From assembly GCF_013620795.1 (NCBI RefSeq), contig NZ_LGLW01000001.1:969904-1033903 (forward strand): a stretch of 64,000 nt of DNA, read 5' to 3'. Under the pieces are notes generated by a model. That model made no database searches, was not told the DNA's origin, and worked only from the letters and a program-made list of their open reading frames with translations. The translations under genes were made by a program, and so were the position numbers. Shown here one piece after another: positions 19,848-28,676 of this stretch. Numbering within the stretch: the stretch's first letter is position 1; the number at the start of each line of letters is the position of its first letter. This stretch comes from Pseudomonas sp. Q2-TVG4-2. GTDB taxonomy: Bacteria; Pseudomonadota; Gammaproteobacteria; Pseudomonadales; Pseudomonadaceae.

Positions 19848-19879
19848 GCTAAAGCGAAACGCAGCCCGGCCCACCCTAC
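19848..19879 (-). repeat. GTAGGGTGG dispersed repeat, half copy facing the previous one
   Basis: Ends GGCCCACCCTAC on the plus strand, the reverse of the GTAGGGTGGGCC head, preceded by CTAAAGCGAAACGC. With the unit at 19796 it forms a head-to-head pair. Confidence 0.7.
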
Positions 19880-19961
19880 AGTCTTCTGCTGGCGGCTTGC
19901 CTCACAGCGCTACAGCGGCTGCATGCTAATCTCGCGCCCTGCCCACCTTGCGCCCGAATTG

Positions 19962-21188
19962 ATGTCCACTCACGCCAAACTCCTGCTCCGCCACCAGCGC
20001 CCGTTCATCAAGTTTTGGTTCGCCCGCGTGTTCACGGCCAGTGGTTTCCAGATGCTGGCCGTTGCTATTGGCTGGCACATGTATGAGCTGACCGGCAGCG
20101 TGCTCGACCTCGGCCTGGTGGGCCTGGCCGAGTTCTTTCCGCGCCTGCTGTTCATTCTCTGGACCGGTCATGTCGCTGACCGCTTCGATCGGCGCCGTGT
20201 CGCGGCGCTGTGTCAGGGCTTGCAAGGGCTGATCGCCCTGTCGCTGGTGCTCGGGGCGGGCGGGCTGGGTGTGACGCGGGAGATGATCTTCGTGCTCGCG
20301 TTCCTGCTGGGCACCGCGCGGGCGTTTGAAGGCCCGGCCACCCAGGCGCTATTGCCGAGCCTGGTTCCCACACAGCTGTTCCCGGCAGCGGTAGCGGCCT
20401 CGTCTTCGGCCATGCAGACGGCCACCATCGTCGCACCTGCGCTTGGGGGTCTGTTGTTCGCCATCGGTCCGCTGTGGGTGTATGGGCCGGTAGCGCTGCT
20501 CTTTGCCCTTGCATGCAGCTTGATGCTGAGCCTGCCGAAGCGTCCCGCGCCGCCGAAGCAGACCGGCCCTGCGATGGACAATCTGCTCGCCGGCATGCAC
20601 TTCATTCGCAGCCGTCCCGACATCTTCGGCGCCATTTCACTGGACATGTTTGCCGTGCTGCTCGGCGGTGCCACGGCGCTGTTGCCGGTGTTCGCCAAGG
20701 ACATTCTGCTTACCGGCCCGTGGGGCCTCGGGCTGCTGCGCTCAGCACCAGCAGTGGGTGCGCTATTGATGTCCTTCTGGCTGGCGCGCTATCCGATAAA
20801 CCGCCAAGTCGGGCGGGTCATGTTCGTGGCTGTCGGGGTGTTCGGCCTGGCGACCATCGCCTTCGGGCTGTCGACCTCGTTCTGGTTGTCGATGGGCGTG
20901 CTGGTGGTGCTGGGCGCAGCGGACATGATCAGCATGGTGATCCGCGGCGCCTTCGTGCAGCTGGAAACGCCGGACGCGATGCGCGGACGGGTCAGTGCGG
21001 TCAACGGTTTGTTCATTGGCGCATCCAATCAGCTCGGTGAATTCGAGTCCGGCCTGACGGCTCACTGGTTCGGCACGGTGCCGGCTGTGGTGATCGGCGG
21101 GGTTGGTACGCTGATCGTTGCCGGCGTCTGGATGAAGCTGTTTCCGACGCTCGCCAATCGGGACCAGTTGCATCGGGATCTGGATTAG
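19962..21188 (+). CDS. MFS transporter (EntS/MFS_3-like)
   Basis: 408-residue major facilitator with about 12 membrane segments and the MFS motif A-like loop GHVADRFDRRRVAALC between segments 2 and 3. The N terminus (RPFIKFWFARVFTASGFQML) matches the EntS-like enterobactin-exporter/MFS_3 group, which exports small molecules. Start uncertain: ATG 19962 gives the usual family N terminus (MSTHAKLLL), while ATG 19923 would add 13 residues; neither has a strong ribosome site. No siderophore genes are near, so the substrate is unknown. Confidence 0.83.
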   Translation: MSTHAKLLLRHQRPFIKFWFARVFTASGFQMLAVAIGWHMYELTGSVLDLGLVGLAEFFPRLLFILWTGHVADRFDRRRVAALCQGLQGLIALSLVLGAGGLGVTREMIFVLAFLLGTARAFEGPATQALLPSLVPTQLFPAAVAASSSAMQTATIVAPALGGLLFAIGPLWVYGPVALLFALACSLMLSLPKRPAPPKQTGPAMDNLLAGMHFIRSRPDIFGAISLDMFAVLLGGATALLPVFAKDILLTGPWGLGLLRSAPAVGALLMSFWLARYPINRQVGRVMFVAVGVFGLATIAFGLSTSFWLSMGVLVVLGAADMISMVIRGAFVQLETPDAMRGRVSAVNGLFIGASNQLGEFESGLTAHWFGTVPAVVIGGVGTLIVAGVWMKLFPTLANRDQLHRDLD

Positions 21189-21222
21189 GTGGAAAAGACG
21201 CTTCGCGGTCCTCCACCCCTAC
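21188..21222 (-). repeat. Dispersed hairpin repeat after MFS gene
   Basis: GGTGGAAAAG...CCTCCACCCCTAC on the plus strand reads as a GTAGGGGTGGAGG head on the minus strand. It overlaps the last base of the MFS stop codon, and may be the 3' end hairpin of that gene. Confidence 0.55.
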
Positions 21223-21240
21223 AGCCGTGACCGGTCAACC

Positions 21241-21272
21241 GTAGGGTGGAAAACGGCGAAGCCTTTTCCGCC
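21241..21272 (+). repeat. GTAGGGTGG dispersed hairpin repeat
   Basis: Starts GTAGGGTGGAAAACGGCG and ends CCTTTTCCGCC, with arms GGTGGAAAA/TTTTCCGCC. It is between the convergent MFS and aldehyde oxidoreductase genes. Confidence 0.7.
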
Positions 21273-21282
21273 GCCCCGTCTC

Positions 21283-23487
21283 TTACAACAACTTATCCAT
21301 CGTGATCGGCAAATCGCGCACCCGCTTGCCGGTGGCGTGGTAGATGGCGTTGGCCACCGCCGCGGCCACACCGACGATACCGATCTCGCCGACGCCCTTG
21401 GAGCCGAGCGCATTAACGATCTCGTCCTTCTCCTCGACGAAGATCACGTCGATCTCACCGATATCGGCATTCACCGGCAGGTGGTACTCCGCCAGGTTGT
21501 GATTCATATAGCGCCCCAGGTTATGGTCGATCATGGTCTCCTCGTGCAACGCCTGGCCGATGCCCCATACCACGCCGCCGGCAATCTGGTTGCCCGCTGT
21601 CTTGGGGTTGACCACCCGCCCGGCCGCTACGGCACTGACCGCGCGCGTCACCTTCACCGTGCCCAGTGTCTCGTCCACCCGTACCTCGATAAATACGGCC
21701 GAGTGAGTGGCGGTTGAATAGGCATTGCGCTTCTCGCCGGGCTTGACGCTCACCTCAGCCTCGAGCACGCCGCTGACGGCGACAATCTGTTCGATCTCAA
21801 CGCTGTGCGCGGGTGAGGCCTTGAGCCGCATCTGGCCTTCGACGAACTCGACATCGTCGAGCTTGGCCCCGGTAAATGGTGACACCGGCGACTGCTGCGC
21901 CGCATCGAGGATCTTCTGCCGCAACCCTTCGCAAGCTTGCTGCACCGCGCTGCCGACCGACGACACGGTCGCCGACCCGCCTTCCAGAGGCGCCTGGGAG
22001 AGGTTGGAATCGCCCAGGCGGAACTCAACACGCTCCAGGGGCAGGCCCATCGCCTCCGCGGCAATCTGGGTCATCACCGTGTAGGTACCGGTGCCGATGT
22101 CGGCGGTGGCGCTGCTGACCACCAGCCGACCATCCGGCCCCATGCAGGCCTTGGCGCTGGCCGGCATCTGAATCGCCTCCCAGACGCCGGTGGCCATGCC
22201 CCAGCCGATCAACTGATTGCCGTCGCGCATGCTGCGGGGCCCCATGGAGCGGCGCGACCAACCGAAACGCTCGGCGCCCTGCTCGTAGCATTGGCGCAGC
22301 TCCTTGCTGGAGTACGGCTTGTCCTCGTTGCCGTTGCGCTCGGCATAGTTGGTCAGCCGCAAGGCCAGCGGGTCGACGGCCGCAGCATAGGCCAGCTCAT
22401 CCATGGCGCATTCCAATGCGTACACGCCGATGGCCGCACCCGGCGCACGCATGTCCAGCGGGGTGTAAACGTCCAGCGGCACCAGCTGATAATCCAGCCG
22501 CACATTGGGGCACCGATAGAGCATGCCGGACCACTCGACCTCATGCTCGGTGAAATCCTCGAAGCTCGAGGTCTGGCCGATCGCCTGATGCGTCAGGGCT
22601 TCCAGTTGGCCATTGGGTGCCGCGCCGAGAGAGATCCGCTGCAGACTGCGCGGCCGATAGCCGAAGGTGAACATCTGCTGTCGCTTGAGCGCCACGCGTA
22701 CCGAACGCTGCAGTTTCAGCGCCGCCATCACTGCGAGGGGCAGCTGGTACTGCGGCCGCAGCCCGGAGCCGAAAGCGCCGCCAACGAACGGTGAAATGAC
22801 GCGGATCCTGCCTTCCATGCCGAACACGTTCTCCAGATAACGCATGCAGTTCTGCACGCCCTGAGTCTTGTCGTAGACCTCCAGGTTGCCTTCCGGAAAA
22901 TAGTGGACGGTGGAGGCATGCGGCTCCATCGGGTTGTGGTGCTCGACCGGCGTGGTGTATTCGAGATCAAGCCTGAGCATCGCACCACGCAATGCAGCAT
23001 CCGCGTTGCCACGGGCCGGGGGCAGCTCGACCGGCGCTTTGTGCATGGTTTCCAGCTCGCTGAGCAGGTCGGTCCGGTGCGGCTCGCGCTCGTACTCCAC
23101 GCGCACCAGGCTGCCGGCATAACGGGCCAGTTCAAGGTTCACGGCGACCACCAGCGCAACCGGCTGGCCGCTGTAAAGGATGCGGTCGTTGAACAACGGG
23201 CGAAACGGGGAGCCCTCGGCGGCATCATCGTCTTCGTAAGGTTCGTCGTAACTGGCGATCGGCGGGCGGTTCTGGTGAGTCAGCACCAGCTCAACGCCAG
23301 GCACCGCCTCGGCCGCGCTGGCATCGATGCTGAGAATCCTGCCCCGGGCGATGCTGCTATTGACTACGCTGCCGTAAAGCAGACCGGGCACCTGGAATTC
23401 TGCAGCGTACTGCGCTTTACCGGTGACCTTGAGCGGGCCGTCGACGCGATCGATGGGCTGGCCGAAGGGAGAAGAGGCAGATTTCAT
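21283..23487 (-). CDS. paoC: Aldehyde oxidoreductase molybdenum-binding subunit
   Basis: Large catalytic subunit of a xanthine-oxidase-family molybdenum hydroxylase, 734 residues, similar to E. coli PaoC (YagR). It binds molybdopterin cytosine dinucleotide; the catalytic glutamate lies in the C-terminal GSKGVGEIGIVGVAAAV. Other family patterns are the N-terminal RVDGPLKVTGKAQYAAE and FVGGAFGSGLRPQYQ. It is the last gene of a three-subunit operon, and its start overlaps the stop of the FAD subunit gene. The substrate is probably an aldehyde, though members of this family differ in substrate. E. coli PaoABC is the best-known relative. Confidence 0.92.
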   Translation of the reverse strand: MKSASSPFGQPIDRVDGPLKVTGKAQYAAEFQVPGLLYGSVVNSSIARGRILSIDASAAEAVPGVELVLTHQNRPPIASYDEPYEDDDAAEGSPFRPLFNDRILYSGQPVALVVAVNLELARYAGSLVRVEYEREPHRTDLLSELETMHKAPVELPPARGNADAALRGAMLRLDLEYTTPVEHHNPMEPHASTVHYFPEGNLEVYDKTQGVQNCMRYLENVFGMEGRIRVISPFVGGAFGSGLRPQYQLPLAVMAALKLQRSVRVALKRQQMFTFGYRPRSLQRISLGAAPNGQLEALTHQAIGQTSSFEDFTEHEVEWSGMLYRCPNVRLDYQLVPLDVYTPLDMRAPGAAIGVYALECAMDELAYAAAVDPLALRLTNYAERNGNEDKPYSSKELRQCYEQGAERFGWSRRSMGPRSMRDGNQLIGWGMATGVWEAIQMPASAKACMGPDGRLVVSSATADIGTGTYTVMTQIAAEAMGLPLERVEFRLGDSNLSQAPLEGGSATVSSVGSAVQQACEGLRQKILDAAQQSPVSPFTGAKLDDVEFVEGQMRLKASPAHSVEIEQIVAVSGVLEAEVSVKPGEKRNAYSTATHSAVFIEVRVDETLGTVKVTRAVSAVAAGRVVNPKTAGNQIAGGVVWGIGQALHEETMIDHNLGRYMNHNLAEYHLPVNADIGEIDVIFVEEKDEIVNALGSKGVGEIGIVGVAAAVANAIYHATGKRVRDLPITMDKLL

Positions 23488-24470
23488 CAGGCGGCTCCTT
23501 TGGCGGCATCGGTCAGGGCACGCACAATGGCGCGCCGGCCCAGTTCGATCTTGAAAGCGTTGTGTTCGAAGCCACTGGCTCCTTCCAGCAGGATGTCCGC
23601 CGCGGCTGTGAATGCGGCCTCGTCAGGAGACTTGCCGACCAGCGCCGCCTCCGCTTCGGCCTTACGCCACGGTTTGTGCGCCACACCGCCCATGGCGATG
23701 CGGGCGTTGTGGATGCCGGTGCCGCTCATCTCCAACGCTGCCGCCACCGAGACCAGGGCGAAGGCATAGGACGCACGGTCGCGCACCTTGAGGTAGCTGC
23801 AGTGCGTAGCAAAACCTTGCGGCGGCAGCTCGACCGCGGTGATCAGCTCGCCGTCGGCCAGCGTGTTGTCACGGTCTGGCGTGTCGCCCGGCAAGCGATG
23901 GAAGTCGGCGAAGGCGATCCGCCGCTCGCCCTGCGGCCCTTGCACCTGCACCGCGGCTTCCAATGCGGTCAGGGCTACGCACATATCAGATGGATGCACA
24001 GCGATGCACGCCTCGCTGTGCCCGAGAACCGCGTGGATACGGTTGAGGCCATCGCGCGCCGAGCAGCCACTGCCGGGCTCACGCTTGTTGCATGGCGTGG
24101 TGCTGTCGTAGAAGTAGTAGCAACGGGTGCGCTGCAACAGGTTGCCGCCCGTGGTTGCCATGTTGCGCAGCTGTGGCGAGGCGCCTGCGAGAATCGCCTG
24201 GGACAGCAATGGATAGCGTTGTTGCACCAGCGGATGCCAAGCCAGGTCCGAGTTGCTCACCAGCGCACCGATACGTAGTCCGCCCCCGGTCGTCTCCTCG
24301 ACGTCGGCCATCGGCAGACGGGTAATGTCGATCAGCTGCGCCGGGCGGGTGACGTTTTCTTTCATCAGGTCGAGCAGATTGGTGCCGCCGGCAATATAGC
24401 GGCTGTTCGGCCGGTACAGGCCGATAGCTTCGTCGATGGACGCCGGACGTGCGTAGCTGAACGGGTTCAC
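23487..24470 (-). CDS. paoB: Aldehyde oxidoreductase FAD-binding subunit
   Basis: Medium subunit that passes electrons through FAD, 327 residues. It has the CO-dehydrogenase-type flavin motifs ([17 protein letters not shown], then [12 protein letters not shown]). The stretch [20 protein letters not shown] plus the following GC supplies cysteines like those of the extra [4Fe-4S] cluster of PaoB. The gene overlaps paoA upstream by four bases and paoC downstream by one, so the three subunits are translated together. Confidence 0.93.
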   Translation of the reverse strand: MNPFSYARPASIDEAIGLYRPNSRYIAGGTNLLDLMKENVTRPAQLIDITRLPMADVEETTGGGLRIGALVSNSDLAWHPLVQQRYPLLSQAILAGASPQLRNMATTGGNLLQRTRCYYFYDSTTPCNKREPGSGCSARDGLNRIHAVLGHSEACIAVHPSDMCVALTALEAAVQVQGPQGERRIAFADFHRLPGDTPDRDNTLADGELITAVELPPQGFATHCSYLKVRDRASYAFALVSVAAALEMSGTGIHNARIAMGGVAHKPWRKAEAEAALVGKSPDEAAFTAAADILLEGASGFEHNAFKIELGRRAIVRALTDAAKGAA

Positions 24471-24997
24471 GGCTTCACCTCCCGCACGGCGGTGAGGCGG
24501 TCGCGCGTCTGCGGCATCGCCTCTTCGATTGCTGCGAGGATGTTCGGATAGGCGCCGCAGCGGCAGAGGTTACCGCTCATTTGTTCGCGCAGATCGTCGC
24601 GGGTCTGCGCGTGACCTTCAGCCACCAGGCCGACCGCCGAGCAGATCTGCCCCGGCGTGCAATAACCGCATTGGAAGGCGTCGTGGCTGACGAAGGCGGC
24701 CTGCATCGGATGCAGCTCCTCGCCTTGGGCAAGCCCCTCGATAGTCATCAGCCGAGCGCCGTCGTGCATGATCGCCAGGGTCAGGCATGAGTTGATCCGC
24801 TTGCCATTGAGCAACACCGTGCAAGCGCCACATTGGCCGTGGTCGCAACCTTTCTTCGTGCCGGTCAGATGCAGTTGCTCGCGTAGCAGATCGAGCAGTG
24901 TGGTCCAGGGATACACCTCAACCTGGCGGCTCTGGCCGTTCAACTCAAGGGTTATCGGGCAGGCGGCGGCACCTGCAGGAGAGGATGTTTCGCTCAT
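24467..24997 (-). CDS. paoA: Aldehyde oxidoreductase [2Fe-2S] subunit
   Basis: Small subunit with two [2Fe-2S] clusters, 176 residues. The plant-type cluster ligands are in [22 protein letters not shown] and the second cluster in [10 protein letters not shown] and [11 protein letters not shown]. coli PaoA carries a Tat signal for the periplasm, but here the chain begins [20 protein letters not shown] and shows no twin-arginine signal, so this enzyme should be cytoplasmic. ATG 24997 is chosen; the in-frame extension to 25132 is not signal-like either. First gene of the operon. Confidence 0.93.
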   Translation of the reverse strand: MSETSSPAGAAACPITLELNGQSRQVEVYPWTTLLDLLREQLHLTGTKKGCDHGQCGACTVLLNGKRINSCLTLAIMHDGARLMTIEGLAQGEELHPMQAAFVSHDAFQCGYCTPGQICSAVGLVAEGHAQTRDDLREQMSGNLCRCGAYPNILAAIEEAMPQTRDRLTAVREVKP

Positions 24998-25269
24998 GGC
25001 AGCCTCACGGTTTTTGGGGGCCGTCCGGCACCTGTTCTGCGCAGGCTCGCCGAAGACCTCAGGCATTGGGTGCGCTGTCCGTGCGTCTAGGGGTACGACT
25101 GCCCAAACGGGAAGATTGTTCAGCCGGGCCATGAGTGGCCAAGGGTGAGATAGGCAGCAGATCCCATGACGGGTACCAGTGTTCCACCGCCACCCGGCAC
25201 ATGCGGAGCGTGCTAATCAGGGCAGGCAAACGCCGTGTAAGCCATCGCATGCGGCCCGGCACCGGCTGT

Positions 25270-25872
25270 TCAGTCTGAGCGGCGGTCTCCTGGACGGTCG
25301 ATATCCTGCAGTACGCCAGGGTCGTCCAGCTCGATTTCAATGACCCGCGGATCGATGAACAGCGCTTGAGCCCCTCTGTCGTCGCCCAGCATCAGTAGCT
25401 GATCGAGATAGTGAGCACCGATCCCGCGTGGATGGCCGCGCTGGCCCCGGTAGGTCGGCACCACCAATCGCTGCGGCTGGATGGCAGCAGCGATGCGAGC
25501 GATGCTTTCGCGCCGCACGTAGGGCATATCACCCAGCGCCACGAGCCAGCCGCGGCGAGCCGATTGATGAGCGACGGCCTGCGCCAGGCTATGGCCGAGG
25601 CCGTTGCTGCGCACCGACAAGATCTCTGCATCCAGACCCTCGCCGATTTGATCCAGCCAGGCCAGCAACGGCTGGTTGTCGTCGCGGGTCACGACCAGCA
25701 GCCGTTCGGTGACGCCGCTCAGTGCGCTCAACGTCTCGGCCAATATTGGCGACGCATCGAGTGCGTCGGTACTGGGCGAGAGCAGCTTGTCCTCATCGTG
25801 GTGCTCACGATAACGGCTGCCCTGTCCCGCAGCGAGGACGACGGTGCACACCCCCTCGATCGAATCAGGCAC
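25270..25872 (-). CDS. mocA: Molybdenum cofactor cytidylyltransferase (MocA-like)
   Basis: Probably joins CMP to molybdopterin to make the dinucleotide cofactor the aldehyde oxidoreductase needs. The nucleotidyltransferase start VVLAAGQGSRYREHHDEDKL is the MocA/MobA-type LAAGxGxR motif, and LVALGDMPYV is the metal-binding motif. About 200 residues. The start is uncertain: GTG 25872 overlaps the xdhC stop by eight bases; ATG 25911 would add 13 residues. It follows xdhC in the same direction and precedes paoABC by about 270 bases, a shared maturation function. Confidence 0.85.
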   Translation of the reverse strand: MPDSIEGVCTVVLAAGQGSRYREHHDEDKLLSPSTDALDASPILAETLSALSGVTERLLVVTRDDNQPLLAWLDQIGEGLDAEILSVRSNGLGHSLAQAVAHQSARRGWLVALGDMPYVRRESIARIAAAIQPQRLVVPTYRGQRGHPRGIGAHYLDQLLMLGDDRGAQALFIDPRVIEIELDDPGVLQDIDRPGDRRSD

Positions 25873-26842
25873 AACGCCGCGCCGCCGCGGCCTGCTCGCG
25901 CTGCGCGCCATTCTTGATCGCCACCACCTGCGCCATCAGCGACAGCGCGATCTCGGCCGGCGTGCGGCTGCCGATGGGCAAGCCGATGGGCCCGTGCAAG
26001 CGGTTCACCTCATGCTCGCCCAGCCCCAGCGTCAATAGGCGCGACCTGCGCTTCTCGTTGTTGAGCCGCGAGCCCAGCGCACCGATATAAAACGCCTCGG
26101 ACCGCAGCGCGGTGAGCAGCGCCATGTCGTCCAGCCGTGGGTCATGGGTCAGCGCAACGATAGCGGTGTGCGAGTCCGGCTCGATGGCCACCACCGCATC
26201 GTCCGGCATACCCGGCACAAAGCGCACGCCGGCGTCACGCCAACCATGATCGTAGCCTTCACGCGGATCACAGATCAGCACTTCGAACCCGAGCCCAAGC
26301 GCGAGGTCGGCGGTATAGCGTGATAGCTGGCCGGCGCCAATCATCAATAGCCGCCAGGTTGGCCCGAAGGGTGCACGCAGGTTCGTGCCGTCGAACTGTA
26401 GACATTCACTGCGCCCAGCGGGGGCCAGGCTGACGACGCCGCTGGCCATGTCGAGACAGCGCACCAGCCGCTCATGGCCGGCGCAGCGCTGCAGCAGTTC
26501 GTCGAGCCAGGTCACGTCGTGCAACGGCTCTTCCAGCAGACGCAGAGTGCCCCCACACGGCAGACCGAAGCGCGCGGACTCTTCCTTGCTGACGCCATAG
26601 GTAATCAGCTCGCAGGCTTTGCCCCGGCTGGCGATGGCCTGGCGGCGGGCCAGCAGATCGTCTTCGACGCAGCCGCCCGATACCGACCCTTCCACCTGGC
26701 CATCGTCACGCAGCGCCAGCAGCGCACCTACCGGTCTCGGCGCGCTGCCCCAGGTTTCCAGGACGGTATAAAGCATGACCCCATGGCCTTCACGCAGCCA
26801 GTCGCGGGCACGTCGCAGCACCGCTAGATCCACACTGTCCAT
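25865..26842 (-). CDS. xdhC: XdhC/CoxI-family molybdenum cofactor maturation protein
   Basis: Binds the molybdenum cofactor, helps its sulfuration and inserts it into xanthine-oxidase-family enzymes (like PaoD of E. coli). 325 residues: an N-terminal XdhC/CoxI domain (ETWGSAPRPVGALLAL, GSVSGGCVEDDLL) and a C-terminal Rossmann-like domain (LMIGAGQLSRYTADLALGLG). ATG 26842 has GAGGGA just upstream; an earlier TTG at 26878 is unlikely. It is first in the run xdhC-mocA-paoABC on the minus strand. Confidence 0.9.
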   Translation of the reverse strand: MDSVDLAVLRRARDWLREGHGVMLYTVLETWGSAPRPVGALLALRDDGQVEGSVSGGCVEDDLLARRQAIASRGKACELITYGVSKEESARFGLPCGGTLRLLEEPLHDVTWLDELLQRCAGHERLVRCLDMASGVVSLAPAGRSECLQFDGTNLRAPFGPTWRLLMIGAGQLSRYTADLALGLGFEVLICDPREGYDHGWRDAGVRFVPGMPDDAVVAIEPDSHTAIVALTHDPRLDDMALLTALRSEAFYIGALGSRLNNEKRRSRLLTLGLGEHEVNRLHGPIGLPIGSRTPAEIALSLMAQVVAIKNGAQREQAAAARRCA

Positions 26843-27034
26843 CTTTCCCTCATCGGTTTCGGTCGAAACGCCGATCAAACCGGCATGCCTTCAATGACTG
26901 ACCGGAATAGTGGTTAGTTCGCCGTGCATGGATGCCTACCCACACACAGAGTCCGGCCCGCCACGCCTGACGATACCCGCCGGACGCAACTGGAAATTCA
27001 ACCCTACGCGGGGCCGGTGTAAGATGCGCGGCTT

Positions 27035-27071
27035 TTGCGAGCAACGCCCTGCTAGGCTTTGCTGTAGCAAA
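27035..27071. promoter_or_regulatory. Twin palindromes upstream of the purine permease
   Basis: TTGC-GA-GCAA (27035-27044) and TTTGCT-GT-AGCAAA (27058-27071) are two perfect inverted repeats with related TTGC/GCAA cores, centred 25 bp apart and 68-104 bases before the permease start. They look like a paired operator; the regulator is unknown. Confidence 0.4.
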
Positions 27072-27138
27072 CGAATTGCCCCAAGAGGCAAACGATACCC
27101 AAACCGCCTGCCCTGACCGGGACACACGAGGATTGACC

Positions 27139-28434
27139 ATGCTGGAGAAGCTGTTTCAACTCAAAGCGCACAACACCACGCTGCGCACCGAGATGCTTGC
27201 CGGTCTCACCACCTTTCTGACGATGGCCTACATCCTCTTCGTCAACCCGAGCATCCTTGCCGAAACCGGCATGGACCACGGCGCCGTCTTCGTCGCCACC
27301 TGCCTGGCCGCCGCCATCGGCTCGGCGATCATGGGACTGGTGGCCAACTACCCGATCGCTCTAGCGCCGGGCATGGGGCTGAACGCCTTCTTCACCTACA
27401 CCGTGGTGCTGACCATGGGCTACACCTGGCAGACCGCGCTGGGTGCGGTATTCCTCTCTGGTGTGATTTTCTTTCTGCTGTCGATCTTCAAGATCCGCGA
27501 ATGGATCATACACAGCATTCCGCTGGCGCTGCGCTCGGGCATCGCTGCGGGTATCGGCCTGTTCCTGGCGATCATCGCCCTGAAAAACGCCGGCATCGTT
27601 GTAGATAACCCGGCGACGCTGGTCGGCCTCGGCGACCTGACCGCAGGCGGCCCGCTGCTGGCCTGCCTGGGCTTCTTCCTGATCGCTGCGCTGGCCTACC
27701 GCAAGGTCACCGGCGCAGTGATGATCGGCATTCTGGTAGTGACCGGGTTGTCGATCCTGCTCGGCCTCTCTCAGCTCAACGGCGTCGTCTCGATGCCGCC
27801 CTCGCTGATGCCGACCCTGATGCAACTGGACATCATGGGCGCGCTGGATATCGGCCTGCTTAGCGTGATCTTCGCCTTCCTGTTCGTCGATCTATTCGAC
27901 ACCTCCGGCACGCTCATCGGCGTGGCGCAGAAGGCCAACCTGTTGGATAAGGACGGTAGGATGCCGCGCCTGGGCCGCGCCCTGCTCGCCGATAGCACCG
28001 CGACCATGGCCGGCGCCGCACTGGGTACCTCGACCACCACCAGCTACATCGAATCCGCTGCGGGTATCAGCGCCGGCGGGCGCACCGGCCTGACCGCCTG
28101 CGTGGTTGCGCTGCTGTTTCTGCTGAGCCTGTTCTTCGCACCGCTCGCTGGCGCCGTGCCCGCCTATGCCACGGCGCCGGCGCTGCTGTTCGTCGCCGTG
28201 CTGATGATGAGCAGCCTGGCCAACATCGACTGGGACGATCTCACCGTCGCCGCGCCGGTGGCCATCGCCGCGCTGGCGATGCCGTTGACCTTCTCGATCG
28301 CCAATGGCATCGCCTTCGGTTTCATCGCCTGGACCGCGATCAAGCTGCTCGCCGGCCGCTGGCGCGAGCTGAGCCCGGCGATGTGGATCCTCTCGATCCT
28401 GTTTGTGATCAAGCTGGGCTGGTTCGCTGGCTAA
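27139..28434 (+). CDS. Purine permease, AzgA-like (NCS2/COG2252)
   Basis: Inner-membrane proton symporter of the AzgA-type nucleobase transporter group (adenine, guanine, hypoxanthine). 431 residues, about 12-14 membrane segments. Family patterns include TEMLAGLTTFLTMAYILFVN at the start, APGMGLNAFFTY, and the DLFDTSGTLIGVAQKA and TSTTTSYIESAAGISAGGRT regions typical of this group. ATG 27139 has AGGA upstream. It is divergent from xdhC; no purine catabolic genes are seen beside it. Substrate specificity cannot be read from sequence. Confidence 0.9.
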   Translation: MLEKLFQLKAHNTTLRTEMLAGLTTFLTMAYILFVNPSILAETGMDHGAVFVATCLAAAIGSAIMGLVANYPIALAPGMGLNAFFTYTVVLTMGYTWQTALGAVFLSGVIFFLLSIFKIREWIIHSIPLALRSGIAAGIGLFLAIIALKNAGIVVDNPATLVGLGDLTAGGPLLACLGFFLIAALAYRKVTGAVMIGILVVTGLSILLGLSQLNGVVSMPPSLMPTLMQLDIMGALDIGLLSVIFAFLFVDLFDTSGTLIGVAQKANLLDKDGRMPRLGRALLADSTATMAGAALGTSTTTSYIESAAGISAGGRTGLTACVVALLFLLSLFFAPLAGAVPAYATAPALLFVAVLMMSSLANIDWDDLTVAAPVAIAALAMPLTFSIANGIAFGFIAWTAIKLLAGRWRELSPAMWILSILFVIKLGWFAG

Positions 28435-28454
28435 AGGGCCAGCCGGGGGGCGTA

Positions 28455-28493
28455 TTGGTGGGCTAAAGCCGAACGCCACCGGGCCCACCCTAC
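28455..28493 (-). repeat. GTAGGGTGG dispersed repeat, long form
   Basis: TTGGTGGGCTAAAGCCGAACG...GGGCCCACCCTAC on the plus strand; the GTAGGGTGGGCCC head is on the minus strand. It is 21 bases after the purine permease stop. Confidence 0.8.
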
Positions 28494-28508
28494 GGTGCCG
28501 GGACGCGT

Positions 28509-28530
28509 GTAGGGTGGGCTTCAGCCCACC
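28509..28530 (+). repeat. GTAGGGTGG dispersed hairpin repeat, short form
   Basis: Identical in sequence to the unit at 19796-19817 (head GTAGGGTGGGC, loop TTCA, tail GCCCACC). It lies 15 bases from the long-form copy, in head-to-head orientation. Confidence 0.8.
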
Positions 28531-28676
28531 ACGCACCGCTCGAAGCAGGCCAGCGTCGCCCTGACAACTTCGGTCCGCGTCCGTACAATCAGCGCCCGTC
28601 GGAGGGGCACGAGCCCGGCTTCCGTCAATTTGCCACCCGGCATGCCGCCGGTTACCACTACGCAACGGCCGCCGCA

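Larger units (their letters stand above)
19635..19961. other. Repeat-bearing intergenic gap
   Basis: About 330 bases between the decarboxylase-like gene and the MFS gene. It holds two repeat copies facing each other (listed separately) and otherwise nothing recognisable. No promoter can be placed with confidence. Confidence 0.5.

Noticed and set aside
24467..25132. An extended start for paoA that would add a signal peptide
   Set aside because: The extra 45 residues have no twin-arginine motif or hydrophobic core, and the ATG at 24997 is the natural start.
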